NCBI RefSeq assembly: GCF_000787575.1
Contig: NW_012236527.1
Location: 806,001 to 870,000, forward strand
Length of the DNA stretch: 64,000 nucleotides
DNA from: Acytostelium subglobosum LB1
Lineage: Eukaryota; Evosea; Eumycetozoa; Acytosteliales; Acytosteliaceae
Direction of reading: 5' to 3'
Positions 58,061 through 64,000 of the stretch are shown piece by piece. The translations under genes and the position numbers were made by a program. Positions within the stretch are counted from its first letter, which is position 1, and every line of letters begins with the position of its first letter. The notes beneath the pieces were generated by a model, which saw nothing but the letters and a program-made list of their open reading frames with translations, did not search any database and had not been told where the DNA came from.

Positions 58061-58266
58061 GAGTAGGCATGGCATGGAATGGCATGGTTAGGCGTGTGTC
58101 GCGGACAAATGAATGATAATAAAGACTAATGAATATCAGATTCCAATAGATTGATTGATTAATTGATTGATGTAGTCCCAATCAATGGCAAGTACCTTCA
58201 CAAATAACAACAACTTTGTTGTTTATTGTTTATCACCATGTCCACTTTCTTCATCTTACTCTCTAT

Positions 58267-59325
58267 TTACAGGCCTTGTTGGATTGTGTTCAACTCCTTT
58301 GTCTTTGTCTCTATATATTGTTTATCGCGTATATATTCCTCTGTTTGTGATTGGACATGGCATTGGAAGTTAGTCCAAATATTCATGGAATGATTGATTG
58401 ATTGAATAACTTACCAAGTGTTAGATTATTGATATTGTTACAAAGTTGGTGATCGGTGAGTTTATTGTCGGGTACGTCCAACTTGATGTCGTGATCGGCC
58501 AGTCGTTGTTTCATCAGATTATAACTATACTCAATCTCCTTGCTCTTGTGATTGATATTGTTTATCAATGGTACTATGTCCTTCTCTATCATCGACTCTG
58601 ATATACTCAATGGCACATCCCACGACTCCACCAACTTGATCTCATTCTCCAAGTCCTGTTTCAGTCTTCTCTTCTCTGCCATCTCTTGTTGTAACTTTGT
58701 TTGATCGGAATGAGTTCGTATGAGTGAGTATGAGTGATTGGAATAGTTCCAGTGATTGAGTGATTGAACATACTTTGGTGAAGTTTGTGCTCATCTCTTC
58801 CAGATCTTGGTTGAGCTTGTGAGCTTGCTCTTTGAGTGATTGGGAGTCAACGGGCATGAGGTAGTTGAGTGATGGCATCTCGCTTGGCAACACAAGGTCG
58901 TTGGGGATGTTGAAGACGTTGGTCATGAGGAACTGTTCAAACTTGTCGAGGTTCTTGCCGAAGCAGTCGTCAAGTAGATGCCACATCTGATCGGTGCCCT
59001 CGGCTACACGCTCGGCGACATGCGTTGCCTGGAATGCACTGTGTGTCAACAGACACTGGTCGACATAGTCTGCGCCATCTACAGCGATGATCTCATGTAC
59101 AGCCTCGTGTATATCATCCGCAAATGCCATTGGATGATAATAGAAGAACTCCTTCTCTCGTGTCATCTTTGGTATTTCATCCACCTCCACGTGCTCCTCA
59201 TCATCCTCTTCCTGCATAATCATGTTTGTCGTTGTTGTTGTCGATGAATTTGTAGATGTAGATGTATATTCAGTGTTCATGCTTTCATTATTTATACTAT
59301 TTTCATCATCCATCATTATAGACAT
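58267..59325 (-). CDS. mis12: MIS12-like kinetochore protein, 3 exons
   Basis: Mis12 bridges centromeric chromatin and the outer kinetochore. Exons are 59325-58774, 58694-58415 and 58340-58267, in frame, 301 residues. The N-terminal 75 residues are S/T/N/E-rich. The core EFFYYHPMAFADDIHEAVHE, then LDDCFGKNLDKFEQFLM and VFNIPNDLVLPSE, follows the Mis12 pattern (F.P..F...I...V, then FD..F.K.E....R.PS...LPE). A coiled coil fills the rest (LKEQAHKLNQDLEEM, EMAEKRRLKQDLENEIKLVE), ending EYIRDKQYIETKTKELNTIQ in exon 3. An upstream ATG at 59421 (MAPIFKISNYD) is possible, but that stretch looks like leader and its ATG overlaps a GGCGCC site. Human MIS12 is shorter (205). The assignment rests on pattern, not on a diagnostic motif. 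Confidence 0.65.
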
Positions 59326-59413
59326 TATTATTGTTATTATTATCTGTAGCTTTATCTTTATCACTGAGTGATTGTGCTGAAGGAGTGGATCATAATTTGA
59401 AATTTTGAAAATT

Positions 59414-59419
59414 GGCGCC
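59414..59419. promoter_or_regulatory. Possible E2F-type site (GGCGCC) upstream of the MIS12-like gene
   Basis: Context TTGAAAATTGGCGCCATTTT, close to the E2F consensus TTTSGCGC read on either strand. It lies about 90 bases before the chosen start codon of a predicted mitotic gene. The same context recurs at 62717-62733. The regulatory role is inferred only from sequence and gene type. Confidence 0.35.
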
Positions 59420-60187
59420 ATTTTTTAAAGTTCCCACTTTCTATCGTCTGGATCAATCAATTAATTCATAAATTAAACAATAATATCATTATGAAGACAT
59501 AATCTTTATAACATCCACCACTTTATTATTACATTTGTCTCGTTACTACCCCTCCCCGTGTGTCCTAGTACTTTAGATTATCAGACTCATTATATGAATT
59601 GGGTCAACATGTTGTGATAGATAGAAGGATAGATAGATCTTCATTCCTATCATGTATCCCTCATTCATTCGTATTGTATTGTATTGCATATGTGTACAAC
59701 AACTACAAGGTTTAAATCGAAATCATGATACATTAGCCACATGATTGTGGTCAGTGGGATGAAAACGAGTGTTTGTGGGTAGATCTACAAGTGATGTATT
59801 AATCCATTTGTCCTTGTCTTGTGAAGGTGTGATCCCGCGTTCCTAATAACAATTTCTAATTAAGGAGTACTACTACTACTACTGTCAGAGTAGTACACAT
59901 GAATTATCATCCGTGGTCCATGGTCCGAATTAATGTGTGGGCGAGTGAGTGAGTGAGTCAATGAGTGAGTGAATGAGTAGTTGAGGTATGGTAGTTGTAG
60001 GGTAGAGTAGTAAGGGTAAGGGCAAGGGTAGATTATGTTGGTTTGAGTAGGGATTCATAAAGTTCTCCAAGAGTAAAATGATGATTTCACGACTGACATG
60101 AAAAACATCATCAATTTACAAATTTACACCTTTATTGACAGTGATATATAAAATTAGTTATAAAATTATCCAGTCAATTCATAATTT

Positions 60188-60188
60188 T

Positions 60189-60239
<51 letters not shown>

Positions 60240-60242
60240 TTA
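60188..60242. repeat. (TTTA)n microsatellite
   Basis: About thirteen uninterrupted TTTA units, 30 bases before the start of array copy 4. Confidence 0.95.
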
Positions 60243-60274
60243 ATTTTATAATATTCAAATATAATTCAAAAACA

Positions 60275-62492
60275 ATGTTGATAACACAACAAATTGCCAA
60301 AGACTGTGACAGGAAACTGGATCAGATATTGATGGCCAAGGAGAAGTTGTTGGTGGTGGAGGATTCAGTTTCCAAGAGCACGTTTAGTGACTACCAAGGT
60401 GAAAAGGACAGTCTATTTGTAAACACCAAAGATTGGGAAGGTGATGGAGTGGTTCCAAAACGACATGGATTCATCGAGCCAATTGGATATGTCACCCGAT
60501 TGACATCGCGTGAAGGTGTCATCGGTGAGAAATGGGAAGCCGCTGACGACATCGCCCTCAATGACAGGTTGGACTCGCTTCCACCGGCCGATCTACGTGG
60601 TGCTCGAAAGGATCCAGGTGTTTTCCATTGGGCTGCTGGTGAGAACATCTACAACCTCACCACTGAGGAGGATCGTATGTGCTCGATGGCCTACAAACTG
60701 GAGGAGAATGAGCTCATAGCTCAGATGGTGCCATTCATGGTTGAGCCCGAGGTTGGAGGTTGCTTCCCATATGTTTGCTAGGAGTATACATTCGTCACTC
60801 ATGCACCATACATGGCAACAAACATGGGCAATGCATACTTGGAGGTGTGGCAGGCCAATGAGAATGGAGTGGAGGAGTGGAGAGAGAAGGACCTGGCCAG
60901 ATGGTGGAAGGGTGACGCGACCAAGAAGTACACATTTGGAAGGTTTGATCGTCATCCAATCAAGATCATCGTGCCCAAGGAAGTTACACTCGTGTGGCAG
61001 GACGAGTTCATTCATCCATTGACTCAAGGTATTGCCAAGGTCACTGTATCAGCTGACCTCACCAAGTACTCGATCAAGGCTCCACTCCAAGGTATCGTCA
61101 AGATCAATGATGGCAAGGTCATCATCCAGTTTGACGATATCAATCAAGAGATTAACCTTGGTGAGCGTGGTCCCAAGGTCACACCATGGCCCATCCATGG
61201 TATTGCCAATCGTGTATTGGTCAGTGGGGCGATCGAGAACTTGGATACCAGTCCCATCCCAGAGGTCGCAGTGTTCCAGCAGGAGTAGGCCAGGTACAAG
61301 GACAGTCATCTCTGACAACACTCAGTGGGACGCGCTGTGTGAAGCCATGAATATCAAGGGACTGAGCACATCACCAATGATCGTGGCCAACAGTTTGCAT
61401 TCCAACCGATTCGTCTTTGGCAAGAGCTTGGGAACTGGAATGTGCCACGTTGACAACCTGTTCCTCTATGACTATGGTGGCGACTGGACGATGCCAGCCA
61501 TCCGCAAGTGGATCGCAGGAATGGGACAGCGTATTGCCGAGGTGCATGCAGCCGGAGACGACTGTGTAAAGTCGTGCTACGAGGCCACCTGCATGAGCTA
61601 TGAGTTTGTCCGTGCCAAGAAGCGATACGAGGATAACATGCGTCGTTCTGGTGTGCATCTGACCAACGTCAATGATGCTCCACTACCGTGTGATCGACGC
61701 CGTGTTCCTCAAGCCGATGGTCACCTCCAGCATGGATGACGAGGCCTACATGGTCATTGGATTAGCCTGTGTTATCCACGACCTCCCTGACTATGGCTAT
61801 GACCTGAGTGTGTGCGACTGCTCCAACATGCTATTCACTCTTGGCGCCCGCGATGGTCAGTACTCTGGCATCGAGTATGCCTTTGCAGTCACCCAGGCTG
61901 GTGTCCAATATGTTGCCGACGTGCACAGGTACAATGCCAGTGGTCTCACAGTCGCCTCTGTCCACTACTGGCAGCTCTTCAATGGTCGCCATCTATCCTA
62001 AACGCAGCCATGAGTGTTGCCGAGCATGCCCATCCTCGCCGCTTTTCCAAGAAGGACTCACTGATGGGCACGATCACTCACCGCAAGGATGAGGAGTACT
62101 TCATGCAGCCACACAACCACCAGGCATGCGAGAGCCAGTACCAGCAGCTGAAGGAGCGTGCACTCAAGTTGGGCGGTGCCTACCACACACTGCTCCGTTG
62201 CATGGTGGCGCGTGTCTACGAGCGCATCTATGGCAAGGCATTGGATGACATAGAAAGCCTGGAGGAGGTGGACAACATCACCAACATTACCGACTGTGTC
62301 TCGATCGACAGCTGCAACGAAGGAATCGAGTTACTCTGGGACATTGCATTGTTCATGTGGTGTGACTCTGGCATCATGTGGCACTCATTCCTTGGCGGTC
62401 TCCTTGTGACCAAGGATCGTCTCGTTGGCGATGACACTGCTGGCTATGGATATGAGGACAGACCATGGGAGAAGCAGAAGGGTCAAGAGTAA
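60275..62492 (+). pseudogene. Tandem-family copy 4, decayed
   Basis: The start MLITQQIAKDCDRKLDQILM is intact. The frame is then broken by a TAG at 60779-60781 (VC*EYTFVTH against VCQENTFVTH or VCLENTFVTH in other copies), a TAG at 61287-61289 in FQQE*, a deletion of about 197 bases relative to copy 2 after TACAAGGACA at about 61305, a deletion of roughly 20 bases near 61669, and a one-base loss near 61990. All family blocks downstream are still recognisable to the TAA at 62490-62492. This is the most degraded copy of the array. Its 5' end matches copy 2 closely, which argues that copies 2 and 4 share a recent ancestor. Confidence 0.88.
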
Positions 62493-63603
62493 GATCGATC
62501 AGCATGGTATGGCATGGCACAGTTTGGCATAGGATATATAAGAATAAACCTTATATCATCAATCATTCATTCCAATTTTGTTTGATTGATTGGTTGATTG
62601 AATGATTGATGATCCAGTGATCACTCTCGGACAACACAGTACGTGTGATGAAAGTCAGACTCGGGACTCGAGTCCTGATCATTGGGGGTATTTTTTAAAT
62701 CTCGAGATTGGAATGTTGAAAAAGGCGCCATTTCTCCTATCTCTCTTGAGTATTTCGTTTCATTCGTTAACTGAAGTAGGTCAAGAATGTTTGATTGATC
62801 AATCAAACATTATTCATATTATTATTAATAATAGTTAACTATTATTATTACTATTATTATTTTTAATTATAAAGGAACAACAAACAATTTGATTGGTTGA
62901 AGACAAATCAACAAACAAACACGTGCCAAAGGATCGTGGACATGTTGCGAAGAGGTACTACCCCGATGATCAAAAAAATAAATTAAAAACAAAAACAACT
63001 CTCAATGTATGTGTGTTTATGACTGAAAGAGAGTGCTGTGGTGTGAATTTGAATTGGTTGTGTGGGGAAGGGAGGGGAGAGCAGCAGATAAAGGTGTCAT
63101 TAATCATTCTCTCAACTCCTAATCTTGCTCTCTCTCTTTCTCTCTCTCTATCTAATCATTCATTCATTCATTCATTCATTCATTCATACATCATTTCTAA
63201 ACATTATTATTAATCAAACCAAACATCAAAATAACAAATTTGCAAACAACCTTCGACAAACTATTTTTAATATTAATATTGGGAATCATCCCAACGTAGT
63301 CATCACCTAAGAACAGACCAACCAACCATCACCTTCATCACCTTCACCATCATACATATATCCATATCCCAATATAATACACTCAAACTCAACTTAATCG
63401 ATCGGTCGTCATCGATCGATCTTAAAGAGACACTACTTGTTTGGCGCCAAACAACTTAATATTAATCATTAACTTGTATTCACTAGCTAGTTAGTTAGCT
63501 GGCTAACGCACATAGATAGACATAAATAGCCGGGCTACTACAACCTTTTCTCTCTCTCTAGCTCTCTCATCTCTCGTGGCAATCACAACTCTGATAATAT
63601 AAT
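62493..63603. other. Intergenic region and leader of the LisH gene
   Basis: It contains a perfect palindrome GGACTCGAGTCC (62664-62675), a GGCGCC site (62724-62729), (CATT)n and CTCT tracts, the 18-base palindrome at 63437-63454 and CGATCGATC repeats just before it. No gene seen. Confidence 0.55.
63437..63454. promoter_or_regulatory. 18-base perfect palindrome centred on GGCGCC
   Basis: TTGTTTGGCGCCAAACAA is fully self-complementary and contains two overlapping inverted TTTGGCGC (E2F-like) half sites. It lies about 150 bases upstream of the ATG of the LisH/LUFS gene. A role as a binding site for a dimeric regulator is inferred. Confidence 0.45.
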
Positions 63604-64000
63604 ATGTCAAGGTCAGAGAGTGACAGTCAAGCGTAGGTACCCACCCTGGACTCACTCACATCGTCACATGACCTGGACACTCACTCAATCATTCCATTCA
63701 ATCAATCAATCAATCAAATCAAGTCTGAATGCATATATATTGGACTATCTGGTCAAGTGTAATCTGGTCAGTAGCAGCGCAGCATTCAAGTCTGAGCTAA
63801 AGAATACGACGAGCACACCAGTGACGGACATCAATGTGATCGACACAAAGGATGGCTTTCTATATGATTGGTGGACGGCCTTCTGGCCACACTTCAACTC
63901 GAGGAATCTAAACGATCAGGACGGCACCTCCAAGCTCTATCTAGATCTTGTCGCCAATCATCATCAACAACATCATCATCCTCAGGCTTCCCAACTTGTA
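63604..64000 (+). CDS. LisH/LUFS-domain protein, N-terminal part (LEUNIG/SSBP/Flo8 type), runs off the right edge
   Basis: Exon 1 (63604-63632) and exon 2 (63724 onward) join with GTAGGT...CAAG in phase 2 to give MSRSESDSQALNAYILDYLV, then KCNLVSSSAAFKSEL and GFLYDWWTAFWPHFNSR. This is the LUFS pattern (LisH helix pair followed by the 'EGFLYDWWS.FWD.F' block) of plant LEUNIG, yeast Flo8 and animal SSBP2-4, all transcription co-regulators that dimerise through LisH. A His/Gln-rich stretch begins at the window edge. Whether WD40 repeats (LEUNIG-like) follow cannot be seen. The 91-base intron has an AATC-rich tail. Confidence 0.88.

Larger units (their letters stand above)
59326..60274. other. 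Divergent region between MIS12-like gene and array copy 4
   Basis: Holds the GGCGCC site at 59414-59419 beside the MIS12-like start, GAGTGAGT repeats (59945-59980), a G-rich patch GGGTAAGGGCAAGGG at 60016-60030, and a long TTTA repeat before copy 4. No gene seen. Confidence 0.55.
49848..62492 (+). repeat. Tandem array of four paralogous genes
   Basis: Four same-strand copies begin at 49848, 52823, about 55837 and 60275, with AT-rich spacers of 550-580 bases between 1-2 and 2-3. A MIS12-like gene on the other strand separates 3 from 4. Copies 1 and 2 are open throughout; 3 and 4 are damaged. Each copy is preceded by a G-rich patch 250-370 bases upstream of its coding start and an A/T leader. 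Confidence 0.9.

Noticed and set aside
59326-59421. Upstream ATG for the MIS12-like gene (MAPIFKISNYDPLL...)
   Set aside because: The stretch is AT-rich leader-like, hydrophobic in an odd place (LQIIITIIM), and the ATG is part of a likely regulatory GGCGCC block; cannot be fully excluded.
1-64000. tRNA, rRNA, LTR or virus-derived elements
   Set aside because: No cloverleaf A/B-box pairs, no rRNA-like blocks, and no reverse transcriptase, integrase or capsid-like sequence were noticed; a tRNAscan and profile search would be needed to be certain.

Overview
The window looks like nuclear DNA of a dictyostelid social amoeba. Introns are short (mostly 60-80 bases), begin GTATGT or GTAAGT, carry a CTAAC-like branch site and end in AG. 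Intergenic DNA is AT-rich and full of ATTGATTG-type simple sequence. Proteins carry Q, N, T and S runs. Several families are typical of social amoebae: FNIP/F-box, hisactophilin, dictyostelid ankyrin-type proteins and a GH9 spore/stalk-type endoglucanase. Coding DNA is more GC-rich than in Dictyostelium discoideum, so I would guess another genus (for example Acytostelium or Cavenderia), but the species cannot be fixed from this. Three single N positions (6028, 11591, 34288) and some lone one-base frame slips suggest a draft assembly.

Left part (1-34 kb), mostly housekeeping genes on both strands: the 5' end of an F-box/FNIP gene (-); a TARBP1/Trm3-type tRNA ribose methyltransferase (-, 8 exons); a damaged-looking hisactophilin gene (+); an unknown Ser-rich coiled-coil protein (-); two small unknown genes; a secreted GH9 cellulase with a His-rich linker (-); an RTRAF/hCLE homologue (+, 5 exons); the NMD kinase SMG1 (-, 7 exons); a double-PH ArfGAP (-); a PHO84-type phosphate transporter (-); a disordered small protein (-); a small secreted protein (+); an ELO fatty-acid elongase (-); and an ankyrin-type protein (+).

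Centre (34.1-46.8 kb): one giant gene of about 4,150 codons. It encodes an alpha-2-macroglobulin protein of the bacterial YfaS-like, thioester-less layout, with no visible signal peptide. Between its bait-region domain and its A2M domain, in one continuous reading frame, sits a complete circularly permuted Ras GTPase domain (motif order G3-G4-G5-G1-G2). This is the most striking object in the window.

Right part (46.9-64 kb): a second ankyrin-type protein with a poly-acidic tail; then four same-strand paralogues of an unrecognised family of about 810 residues. Two copies are intact and two are decaying, with a MIS12-like kinetochore gene on the opposite strand between copies 3 and 4. At the right edge is the start of a LisH/LUFS-domain transcription-cofactor gene. 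I saw no tRNA, rRNA, CRISPR array, retroelement or virus-derived element.
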